From Bradyrhizobium sp. CB1717 (GTDB lineage: Bacteria > Pseudomonadota > Alphaproteobacteria > Rhizobiales > Xanthobacteraceae): a DNA stretch of 64,000 bases. Under the pieces are notes generated by a model. That model did no database searches, was not told the origin of the DNA, and saw nothing but the letters and a program-made list of their open reading frames with translations. A program made the translations under genes and the position numbers. The stretch lies in NCBI RefSeq assembly GCF_029714325.1, contig NZ_CP121666.1:3038001-3102000 (forward strand). Direction: 5' to 3'. Below, one piece after another: positions 16,868-24,689 of the stretch (positions are counted from its first letter, which is position 1; each line of letters starts with the position of its first letter).

Positions 16868-18163
16868 ATGCGGCTTCCGTTCTTCTACGGCTGGGTCGTG
16901 GTCGCCGTGACCTTCGTCACCATGGCCATCGGCGTCAACGCGCGCACCGCCTTCTCGTTGTTCTTTCCGCCGATCATCTCCGAATTCGGCTGGGAGCGCG
17001 GCGTCACCGCCGGCGCCTTCTCCTTCGGCTTCGTGGCCTCCGGCGTTGCGAGCCCGCTGATCGGCCGCCTGATGGATCGCGCAGGTCCGCGCGCGGTGAT
17101 GGAGCTCGGCGTCGTGCTGATGGGGGGCGGGTTGCTGCTCGCACCGCTCACCAGCCAGCCCTGGCATCTCTATCTCACCATCGGCGTCATGGTCGGCGCC
17201 GGCAGCGTCTGTCTCGGCTATTCCGGCCAGTCGCTGTTTTTGCCGAACTGGTTCATCCGCAAGCGCGGCTTTGCCATCGGCATCGCCTTCGCCGGCGTCG
17301 GCATCGGCTCGGTGACGCTGCTGCCATGGGTGCAGCACATGATCGAGCAGACCGGCTGGCGCACCGCCTGCACCGCCATGGGCCTGCTCGTCCTGATCGC
17401 GCTGGCGCCGATCAATCTGCTGCTGCACAAGCGCCCCGAGGATATCGGCCTGCGGTCGGACGGCGATGCCGCACCAGCCGCAGGCGCGGCAAAGCCGATC
17501 TCCAACGTGGTCGACCCCGTCTGGGTCAATACCGAATGGACGCTGAAACGCGCCGTCGCGACCGCGCGGTTCTGGTGGATCGCGGTCGGCTATTTCTCCG
17601 GCCTGTACATCTGGTACGCCGTGCAGGTGCATCAGACGAAATTCCTGCTCGATATCGGTTTCAGCCCCGGCGTCGCGGTGTGGGCGCTCGGCATCGTCAG
17701 CCTGCTCGGCATTCCCGGCCAGATCGTGCTCGGCCACATCTCCGATCGCATCGGGCGTGAGTGGGTCTGGGCGATCAGCTGCGCAGGCTTTGCGATCTGT
17801 TTCGCAGCGCTGATCGCGCTCAAGTTCCAGCCGTCGCTGTGGCTGGTCTACGTCATGGTGTTCACGCAAGGCGCGCTCGGCTACGGCCTCACCTCGATCA
17901 TGGGCGCGGTGGTGTTCGAGATTTTCCAGGGCAGGCACCAGGGCAGCATCTTCGGCACCATCATGCTCGCGGCATTGGCGGGCGGTGCGGCCGGTCCCTG
18001 GCTGACGGGCCTGCTCTACGATCGCACCGGCGACTACACGCTCGCCTTTGCCATCGCCATGGTCGTGAGCGGCTTGTCGGCGCTGTCGGTGTGGCGGGCC
18101 TCGCCGGGCAAGGTGCGCGCCGTAGCCGGGCGGCTGCACAGGCTCAAACCGGCATCCGAATAG
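16868..18163 (+). CDS. MFS transporter (OxlT-like subgroup)
   Basis: 431 residues with about twelve membrane helices in two halves. FFPPIISEFGWERGVTAGAF and LIGRLMDRAGPRAVMELG (the loop 2-3 MFS motif GxxxDRxGPR) are typical of the oxalate/formate antiporter-like subgroup, which carries monocarboxylates. A second such motif occurs at LGHISDRIGREWVWAI. It sits in the inner membrane between two c-di-GMP enzymes, but spacing gives no sign of an operon. Substrate unknown. Confidence 0.9.
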   Translation: MRLPFFYGWVVVAVTFVTMAIGVNARTAFSLFFPPIISEFGWERGVTAGAFSFGFVASGVASPLIGRLMDRAGPRAVMELGVVLMGGGLLLAPLTSQPWHLYLTIGVMVGAGSVCLGYSGQSLFLPNWFIRKRGFAIGIAFAGVGIGSVTLLPWVQHMIEQTGWRTACTAMGLLVLIALAPINLLLHKRPEDIGLRSDGDAAPAAGAAKPISNVVDPVWVNTEWTLKRAVATARFWWIAVGYFSGLYIWYAVQVHQTKFLLDIGFSPGVAVWALGIVSLLGIPGQIVLGHISDRIGREWVWAISCAGFAICFAALIALKFQPSLWLVYVMVFTQGALGYGLTSIMGAVVFEIFQGRHQGSIFGTIMLAALAGGAAGPWLTGLLYDRTGDYTLAFAIAMVVSGLSALSVWRASPGKVRAVAGRLHRLKPASE

Positions 18164-18285
18164 GTTCCGGACGCATCAAGATACGTCTGCCGTTTTCGCC
18201 AAGCGTTAAGCATGCTGCCTCTTGGCGCGGTGCGGCGGAATTGCAAAAACGTCTTGGACACCATCGGAGCGTTAACCTCTCGCCG

Positions 18286-20919
18286 ATGCCGCATTTCCCG
18301 ATGCCGCCGGTTCAGACGATGTCCGCCTCCGATCACCTTGTCATAGAAACTCCGGACGTGCTGCGCGCCGCGCTCGAACGCGCCGACGACGGCATCGTCA
18401 TCCTCGACGAGGCGCATCGCATCACGCATTTCAACCCGGCCGCGGAACGGATCTGGAAGCTCGCTGCCACCGAGGTGCTCGGCCGCGATGCCGGCGTTCT
18501 CAGCCTTAGATGTCTCGAGGCCGGCGCGACCGTGGATCTCCGCGAGGAAATCAGCCTCGTGCGGCGCGACGGCAGCCGTATCAAGGCGCAGGTTGCGATC
18601 TCGTCGACGACGGTCGGCGGTGCGCCCCATCGCATCGTGTTCGCGCGTGACGTCACCCTTGATGCCGAACGCCGCGTCAGGATCGGGCTTCTCCACGCCG
18701 TCTCCGACCAGACCAACCGCGCGGTGATCATCACCGACGTCGAGCAGAACATCGTCTACGTCAACTCCGCGTTCACGGCGCTGTTCGGCTATACCAGCGA
18801 GGAGGCCGAAGGGCGCCGCGCCAGCGAGCTGATCGCCGGCTGCCACACCGATCGCAACGCCGTCGCAAAGCTGGTCAAGCGCCTGTTGACCGGCGGCCAT
18901 CGCAGCGAAATCGAGACGCTGGTCTACGACAAGGACGGCGAGGAGATCTGGGTCTGCGCCCGGATCGATGCCTTTCGCGACAGGAAGGGCAAGGTCAAGC
19001 ACATCTTCGCGCTGCTCGAGGACATCACCGAGACCAAGCAGCTCCGCTCGCTCCAGCAGCTGATCATGGGCGCGCTCGCCGACGAGGTTCCGATCACCGA
19101 CATCGCCGACAGGCTGTGTCGCCGGGTCGAGGAGATCGCGCCCGACGTGGTCTGCTCGCTGCTCCACGTCGATGCCGCAGGCCTGGTCCATCCGCTCGGC
19201 GGCCCGAGCCTGCCGGAGGATTATTCCCGCGCGCTGGACGGCATCGCGATTGGCCCCAATGTCGGCTCCTGCGGAACCGCGGCCTTCTACGGCGTGCCGG
19301 TCCTGGCCGAGGATCTCGACACCGACCCGCGCTGGCAGCCCTACAAGGCCATGCCGCTCGCAATCGGCCTGCGCGCCTGCTGGTCGACCCCGGTCAAGGC
19401 CAAGGACGGCCGGGTCATCGCCACCTTCGCTTTTTACTATCGCGAGCCGCGCGCGCCGAGCAACTGGCATCGCCGCATCGTCGAGGCCTGCGTCAACCTC
19501 GGCGCCTTCGCGATCGAGCGCAAGGAAGCGCGCGCCGAGATCGCGCGGCTCGCCTATCACGACATCCTCACCGGCCTGCCGAACCGCGCGCAGCTGCGCC
19601 ACCTGATCACGACCGCGATCGATGCCTGCCCGACCGGCAGCCATGTCGCGCTGGCCTTCCTCGACGTCGATCACTTCAAGGATGTCAACGACACGCTTGG
19701 CCACGCCGCCGGCGACGAGCTCTTGATCCAGCTCGCGCAGCGCCTGCGCGAGCATATCGGTCCCGAGGACATGCTGGGACGGCTCGGCGGCGACGAATTC
19801 GTCATCCTGCTGCCGCAACGCGACGCCGAGGCCGCCGAGCGGATCGCGGCCGGGATCACCGAAGCGCTGGCCGCACCCTTGCGGCTCGGATCGAAGCTGA
19901 TGCCGATGTCGGCCAGCATCGGCATCAGCCTCTATCCCGATCACGCGACCGACATCGACACATTGATGCAGCAGGCCGATGCCGCCATGTACATGGCCAA
20001 GCAGGCCGGCCGCTCCACCCACCGCCTGTTCAGCGCCGAAATGAACGGGCTGACCGAGCAGCGCCTGGCGTTGATCGCCGCGCTACGCCGCGCCATTGCC
20101 GAGGGCGCGCTCAGCCTCAGCTACCAGCCGCAGATCCGCAGCTGCGACGGCGCCATCCACGGCGTCGAGGCGCTGGCACGCTGGCACGATGCCGAGCTCG
20201 GCGACGTCTCGCCGGCAAAATTCATCCCGCTGGCCGAGGAGTGCGGCCTGATCGAGCAGATCGGCCTGTGGTCGGTGCGCGAGGCCTGCCGGCAGATGGC
20301 GAGCTGGCGCCGCGCCGGGCTCAATATCCCCAGCGTCTCCGTGAACCTGTCGCCGATCAATTTCCGCAGCGTCACGCTGGCCGCGCGCCTGAAGGACATC
20401 CTCGCCGGATACGACCTGCCGCCGGACGCCCTGATGCTCGAGATCACCGAGGGCGCGTTCATGCAGGACAGCGTCGCTGCGCTCGAGACCATGAACGCGA
20501 TCCGCGAGCTCGGGGTCGGGCTCTCGGTGGACGATTTCGGCACCGGCTATTCCAGCCTCAGCCGCCTCGCCAATCTGCCGATCCGCGAGCTCAAGATCGA
20601 TCGCAGTTTTATGCGCGATATCGAGAAGGACGCGGGCGCGCTCGCGATCGCCACCGCCGTGGTGCGCGTCGGCCAGGGCCTCGGCATGACCGTCGTCGCC
20701 GAAGGTGTCGAGACCGAAGGCCAGCGCAGGACGCTGGCCGAGCTCGGCTGCGACGTCGTGCAAGGCTTCCTCTATGCGCCGGCGCTGGCGCCCGTCGCCT
20801 TCGAGCGCTGGCTGATCGAGCATTGCGCCGAGCAGGCGAGGGCGGTGCTGGGAAGACTCGATGTTGCGGTGGTTGGCGTGGCTGCGATGAAAGTGGCCGG
20901 CGGGGGTATGAACTCCTGA
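18286..20919 (+). CDS. DosP-like PAS-PAS-GAF-GGDEF-EAL c-di-GMP phosphodiesterase
   Basis: 877 residues from ATG 18286; in-frame ATGs at 18301 and 18319 are alternatives and no start has a clear ribosome site. Domains: PAS (about 20-140, FNPAAERIWKL), second PAS (143-262, NSAFTALFGYTSEEAEGR), GAF-like (270-420), GGDEF (motif LGGDEF near 501) and EAL (EALARWHD near 628, ITEGAF, VDDFGTGYSSL, KIDRSFM, AEGVET, all present). The order and many segments resemble E. coli DosP. The RPAHPEY segment that holds DosP's heme ligand has no counterpart in the first PAS, so heme binding there is doubtful. The I-site Arg is replaced (GPED). Cytoplasmic; most likely a phosphodiesterase. Confidence 0.9.
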   Translation: MPHFPMPPVQTMSASDHLVIETPDVLRAALERADDGIVILDEAHRITHFNPAAERIWKLAATEVLGRDAGVLSLRCLEAGATVDLREEISLVRRDGSRIKAQVAISSTTVGGAPHRIVFARDVTLDAERRVRIGLLHAVSDQTNRAVIITDVEQNIVYVNSAFTALFGYTSEEAEGRRASELIAGCHTDRNAVAKLVKRLLTGGHRSEIETLVYDKDGEEIWVCARIDAFRDRKGKVKHIFALLEDITETKQLRSLQQLIMGALADEVPITDIADRLCRRVEEIAPDVVCSLLHVDAAGLVHPLGGPSLPEDYSRALDGIAIGPNVGSCGTAAFYGVPVLAEDLDTDPRWQPYKAMPLAIGLRACWSTPVKAKDGRVIATFAFYYREPRAPSNWHRRIVEACVNLGAFAIERKEARAEIARLAYHDILTGLPNRAQLRHLITTAIDACPTGSHVALAFLDVDHFKDVNDTLGHAAGDELLIQLAQRLREHIGPEDMLGRLGGDEFVILLPQRDAEAAERIAAGITEALAAPLRLGSKLMPMSASIGISLYPDHATDIDTLMQQADAAMYMAKQAGRSTHRLFSAEMNGLTEQRLALIAALRRAIAEGALSLSYQPQIRSCDGAIHGVEALARWHDAELGDVSPAKFIPLAEECGLIEQIGLWSVREACRQMASWRRAGLNIPSVSVNLSPINFRSVTLAARLKDILAGYDLPPDALMLEITEGAFMQDSVAALETMNAIRELGVGLSVDDFGTGYSSLSRLANLPIRELKIDRSFMRDIEKDAGALAIATAVVRVGQGLGMTVVAEGVETEGQRRTLAELGCDVVQGFLYAPALAPVAFERWLIEHCAEQARAVLGRLDVAVVGVAAMKVAGGGMNS

Positions 20920-21277
20920 AAGACAATCGGCCCCTTTCAGCCCCCGAAAGGCGCCTGTTTCGGGCCGGCTGCTGAGTGCACAACCGAATGGAACCCGAGC
21001 ACCGAAAGGAACGGCTGGCTGACGGAACTTGCCCCGTACGGTGTTACCCATACCTGATTTGCAGTTGTGTAATCCGCGCCTCGCCTGCATCTAGATCGCA
21101 TTGAGCGCACGAGGAAATTTCGCCTCGTGGCAAGCGGTTTTGTCGTTGAGAGTGAGGATGCTTTGTCAGTGAACTGGATCTTGGTGCGGGTCGCGAAGAC
21201 AGATCCGAGCAAATGCTAAGACCGCTGTTTCGCGTCGCTCGGAGTGGTGAAAGCGGATACTTCGCGGACCACCCGCA
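20920..21277. other. 358-bp intergenic region
   Basis: No gene is supported. The only structure seen is a hairpin with arms CACGAGG (21108-21114) and CCTCGTG (21123-21129) around the palindromic GAAATTTC. It lies about 150 bp ahead of the Crp-like gene and could be regulatory, but it has no T tract. Confidence 0.5.
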
Positions 21278-22021
21278 GTGAGACAAGTTGGCGGAATTGG
21301 TAATCGCCTCTTGGCAGCACTACCGGCTGCCGATTTCGATCTGCTGGCGCCCGAGCTGGAGACAGTCGCGCTCCTTGAGGACGCGTCGATTTCGCACAAC
21401 GGTGATCCGGTCGACTATGTCTTGTTTCCTCATAGCGGTGCCGTCTCGCTGATGGTCGACTTGGCGGACGGCCAGACCGTTGCCAGCGCCCTGATCGGTC
21501 GCGAGGGGGCAATAGGTACTCTCTCCGTGTTTGGACCGTCATCCTCGGCTCTTACCGCCATCGTTCGTGCGGCGGGGACCGCCTCGCGAATCCCGGCGCG
21601 GCGATTTCACGCGGCATTTCACCGAAGTTCCGCGATCCGGCACGCGATCCAGATTCACATCAGGGCGATGCTGGTACAGCTTCAGCGCGGCGGAGCCTGC
21701 AATGCGCTACATCCGGTGCAAGCCCGGATGGCACGCTGGCTGCTGCACATTTGCGACCGCATTGACGACGATGTCCTGCCTCTCACCCAGGAGGCGCTGT
21801 CGCAAATGCTCGGTGTGCGCCGAACGACCGTGACGCTCCTGATGCGCAATCTGCGTGCATCCGGCGCGATCAGATCTGATCGACGAGGCCGCATCGAGAT
21901 CGACCGAGCAAGACTCGCGGCCGCAGCGTGCGAATGTCATGGCACGATGCATCGCGAGGTCGAGCAGATCTTCTCGACGAAATACGGCGCCGACATAGCG
22001 GGTGAATTGCGATTGCCGTGA
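21278..22021 (+). CDS. Crp/Fnr family transcriptional regulator
   Basis: 247 residues from a GTG at 21278. The N-terminal part is a cyclic-nucleotide-binding-like beta-barrel (about 15-130: FPHSGAVSLMVDLADGQTVASALIGREGAIG). The C-terminal part is a Crp-type winged helix (LTQEALSQMLGVRRTTVTLLMRNLRASGAI, about 165-195). There is no N-terminal Cys cluster, so it is not an oxygen-sensing FNR. The conserved Arg/Ser pair of true cAMP binders is not visible, so the ligand is unknown. This subtype is common in rhizobia near stress genes. Confidence 0.87.
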   Translation: MRQVGGIGNRLLAALPAADFDLLAPELETVALLEDASISHNGDPVDYVLFPHSGAVSLMVDLADGQTVASALIGREGAIGTLSVFGPSSSALTAIVRAAGTASRIPARRFHAAFHRSSAIRHAIQIHIRAMLVQLQRGGACNALHPVQARMARWLLHICDRIDDDVLPLTQEALSQMLGVRRTTVTLLMRNLRASGAIRSDRRGRIEIDRARLAAAACECHGTMHREVEQIFSTKYGADIAGELRLP

Positions 22022-22162
22022 GCGACCATCCGGCCTTCCCGCCAGAGGCGAGCGATGCGCTGTACCTTGTCGGATGATTATTGCGGCCGCGCCATGCCGG
22101 AACTTCTGATTTTTCCCGACGTTGTTGTGATCTGAGGACTTCAGCCGGGCAGCTGAAATACG

Positions 22163-22414
22163 ATGAAGATGATCGCCGCGATCACCATCATGCTTTGTAC
22201 GTCGCCGGCCGCGGCTGGCGCGGAAAGCTGGACCAGCTATCGCATTCCCGAGAGCGGAACCAGCGTCGAGATTTCCGCATCCATCTTCACCGAGGAGGCC
22301 GGCCGGGCCGGAAGCGTTGCGTCTGGCCGGAAAGCCGGCGCCGTCGGCATCAGCGACCCGGAACGAGTTCGAGCAGCAGCGAAGTATATCGCGATGGGCC
22401 AATACCGGAAGTAG
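22163..22414 (+). pseudogene. Truncated small secreted protein gene
   Basis: The 83-codon frame begins with a good signal peptide (MKMIAAITIMLCTSPAAAGA) and ESWTSYRIPESGTSVEISAS, which looks like the start of a larger rhizobial secreted protein family. After about residue 50 (EEAGRAG) the similarity breaks. The rest (RKAGAVGISDPERVRAAAKY) reads like the reverse of neighbouring minus-strand sequence. I infer a 5' gene fragment fused by rearrangement to sequence that flanks the substrate-binding protein gene. It could still be expressed as a short peptide. Family membership is from memory and unverified. Confidence 0.5.
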
Positions 22415-22418
22415 CGTC

Positions 22419-23399
22419 TTATTCGATCACTTCGTCCGCGCGAGCGAGCAGCGACGGCGAAACGGTGAGGCCAAGTGTCTTGGCGGTCTTCAGGTTGATC
22501 ACCAGTTCGTAGCGTGTCGGCTGCAGGACGGGCATTTCGGCCGGATTTGAGCCTTTCAGGATTTGTCCGACGTAGTCGCCTGCTTGTCTGTACATCCAAC
22601 TGATGCTCGGACCATAGCTCAGAAGGCCACCCGCAGCAGCGATCTGTTGCACAAAGCCCATGGCCAGCACGTTGTGGCGTAGTGCGAAGGAAGCAATCTG
22701 CTCGCGCCGATCCAGAAGGATCGGATCACTTGCGGTAATCAATGCTTCGGCCTTGGCACTCAGCAACTGTTCGAGTGCGGCTTCCATTTCGCTCGCGTTT
22801 CTCGCATTGAACGTGATGGTCTCCAGGCTCAGCTTCCTCGCCCCTGCCTCGGCATCAGCTTCTTCGATTTCGGCGTTTGGGTTCGTGGGGTTCATCAGCA
22901 GTGCGATGCGGGAAATATCTGGGGCAATTTCATGAAGCAATTCAACTCGCTTTGCGCCGAGTACGTTCGGATTAAAAAGGATCCCAGTGACGTGCCTGCC
23001 GGGGCGGTTTATGCTTTCGACGAGTCCATGGCGGACTGGGTCTCCGCCGACGGCAAACACCACTGGCACCGTGTTGCTCGCAAGCTGCGCCGCCCGAGCA
23101 GAGGCGACATCTCCTGTGGCAGCAATCGCGCCGACGCCCATAGCTACAAGTTCAGCCGCAAGGCGGGGTAACACGCTGTAGTCACCCCGAGCCCAGCGTT
23201 CCTCGATACGGACGTTGCGCCCCGCAACAAAGCCAGCTTTTGCCAGACCTTCTCGAAACGAGTCGGCATTGAAGCGATAGGTCTCGGGCGACGCGCTATT
23301 CAGGAAGCCAACCAATGGCATCTGGCGCTGCGCCATCGCGGCAAACGGCAACCCAACCGCTGCACCACCGACGATGCTGATGAATTCACGTCGTTTCAT
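22419..23399 (-). CDS. ABC transporter substrate-binding protein (TrpX/DUF534-like)
   Basis: 326 residues from ATG 23399 with AAGGAAG ahead. The leader MKRREFISIVGGAAVGLPFA is a twin-arginine-like signal, and the mature protein starts near QRQMPLVGFLNSASPE. The fold is the periplasmic-binding type seen in the large rhizobial family of 'tryptophan/tyrosine-like' ABC binding proteins: FREGLAKAGFVAGRNVRIEERWARGDY, ATGDVASARAAQLASNTVPVVFAVGGDPV, ADYVGQILKG-type C-terminus. No permease or ATPase gene is adjacent, so its transport partners, if any, lie elsewhere. Ligand unknown. The family is heavily duplicated in bradyrhizobia. Confidence 0.88.
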   Translation of the reverse strand: MKRREFISIVGGAAVGLPFAAMAQRQMPLVGFLNSASPETYRFNADSFREGLAKAGFVAGRNVRIEERWARGDYSVLPRLAAELVAMGVGAIAATGDVASARAAQLASNTVPVVFAVGGDPVRHGLVESINRPGRHVTGILFNPNVLGAKRVELLHEIAPDISRIALLMNPTNPNAEIEEADAEAGARKLSLETITFNARNASEMEAALEQLLSAKAEALITASDPILLDRREQIASFALRHNVLAMGFVQQIAAAGGLLSYGPSISWMYRQAGDYVGQILKGSNPAEMPVLQPTRYELVINLKTAKTLGLTVSPSLLARADEVIE

Positions 23400-23538
23400 C
23401 TGCGCTTCCTTGGTAGGCAAGCACCTCAGGTTTTCGCTTTGCGTGAGTTGATCGAGCGTTCGTCTGCGTGGAGGCTGGCCAAGCAAAGCTCGGCGCAGCC
23501 GAGATCGCCGCTCCGGCGATGAATTCCCGACGTCGCAT
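23386..23538 (-). CDS. Mini-ORF resembling the signal peptide of a paralogous ABC binding protein
   Basis: A 50-codon frame starts MRRREFIAGAAISAAPSFAW, almost the same leader pattern as the adjacent binding protein (MKRREFIS), and has GGGAG before its ATG. It then drifts into basic sequence and stops inside the first codons of the downstream gene, overlapping that gene's start by 14 bases. The simplest reading is the 5' end of a tandem paralogue whose body was deleted. An upstream coupled leader ORF is the alternative. Confidence 0.5.
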   Translation of the reverse strand: MRRREFIAGAAISAAPSFAWPASTQTNARSTHAKRKPEVLAYQGSADETT

Positions 23539-23702
23539 GTGCCGCTCCCTGCAAGAGACCACAGCTACGGAAGGCGAGCTTAGCACTTTCCTGAAGGAAC
23601 GGGAGTGGAAGGACCGCTTTGGGTCATTTTCGACGGTTTCGGAGGAGATTGTCGGCTGGCTGATGTCCGCTTCCACGCCCTGGCAGCAGCCCCGCGTCCC
23701 GC

Positions 23703-24338
23703 TCACACCGTCGCACCTGGCTCGCCCTTTGCGCCGAGCACGCCGAGCCGCTCGGCGATCCTGACGAGTTCAACCACCGATTGGACCTGAAGCTTGTCCA
23801 TGATCGCGCTCCGATGCGCCTTGATGGTGCGCTCGGTGCTGCCGAGCTCGCGCGCGGCTTGCTTGCTCGTCTTGCCCTGGACGATGATCTCAAAGACCTG
23901 CCGTTGGCGCGGGGTGAGCGTCGAAAGCCGGGCCCGAAGCGCTTCAAGCTCGCCGTCAAGTTCGCGCGCGTTGCGATGCCGTGCGATCGCGCGTGCGATG
24001 GCTGCTAAGAGATCATCCGCACCGACAGGCTTGATGAAGAAGTCGTCCGCGCCCGCCTTGATCGCCTTCACGGTGATGCTGACGTCCTGATAAGCGCTCA
24101 GAAAGATGATGGGCAGTGTCGAGCCGCGCTCGGTCAGGCGGCTCTGCAACTCGAGCCCGCTCATGCCTGGCATCCTGACATCCAGAAGAATGCAGCCCTT
24201 GCTTTCGTCGGGCTGCTGCTCCAGCAATTGCTGCGCCGATGCATAGGTGGCGACGCGGTATCCGCTTGCCTCTAGAATTTGTTGGATGGCCGATAGGTAC
24301 GATGCGTCGTCATCCACGACATGGACGATGCCGGGCAC
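23703..24338 (-). CDS. FixJ/NarL-type response regulator (orphan)
   Basis: 211 residues from a GTG at 24338 with AGGAG seven bases ahead. Receiver domain (1-120): acidic pocket DDD at 9-11, phospho-acceptor Asp53 in ILLDVRMPGMSG, and Lys103 in FIKPVGADDL. C-terminal LuxR-type HTH (about 137-200): LTPRQRQVFEIIVQGKTSKQAARELGSTERTIKAHRSAIMDKL. This is the FixJ/TodT arrangement that activates sigma-70 promoters when phosphorylated. No histidine kinase is nearby, so the cognate kinase is unlinked. Signal and targets unknown. Confidence 0.9.
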   Translation of the reverse strand: MPGIVHVVDDDASYLSAIQQILEASGYRVATYASAQQLLEQQPDESKGCILLDVRMPGMSGLELQSRLTERGSTLPIIFLSAYQDVSITVKAIKAGADDFFIKPVGADDLLAAIARAIARHRNARELDGELEALRARLSTLTPRQRQVFEIIVQGKTSKQAARELGSTERTIKAHRSAIMDKLQVQSVVELVRIAERLGVLGAKGEPGATV

Positions 24339-24689
24339 TGAATTCTCCTGAACGAAAAGTAGCTGCTGTGCTTGCTTTTCTTGCTTGTTGGTGCAGCGCC
24401 TTCTCGTCCGGTTCTTCCCGGATCACGTCGCTCTTGAATTGCAGTTACGTCCTGCAATCGCGAGGTGCAAATTAAATCTGTGACAGTATGCGGCGCCGGA
24501 CGTCGGGTGTGTCCTTTTGATCGCAAACGCGCGCGAGACAGGGCCGAATGAGGCGTCGTCGTCCGAATACCTGCCGTTGCGTTTTGACATAACCGCGTTC
24601 TGCCTGCTGTTGGTCATCGCCTTCATGCTGCAGGTCGCAGCGAAAGAGCCCCGCCGGGAGGCGGGGCTCGGAAGCGTATGGTCAGCGCT
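24339..24689. other. 351-bp intergenic region
   Basis: Contains the terminator of the DUF1236 gene (24646-24669) and the leader of the response regulator. A TTG-initiated frame on the plus strand (from 24517) is interrupted by that terminator hairpin and is not convincing. Nothing else recognised. Confidence 0.5.
24646..24669 (-). terminator. Rho-independent terminator of the DUF1236 gene
   Basis: Perfect 10-bp stem GAGCCCCGCC / GGCGGGGCTC with a four-base loop, read on the minus strand directly after the DUF1236 stop and followed by TTTCGC. Confidence 0.75.

Noticed and set aside
18034..20022. A 662-codon minus-strand frame opposite the DosP-like gene
   Set aside because: Shadow composition (GDHG, DVLE, Arg/His rich) with no recognisable family; the plus-strand gene has full domain support.
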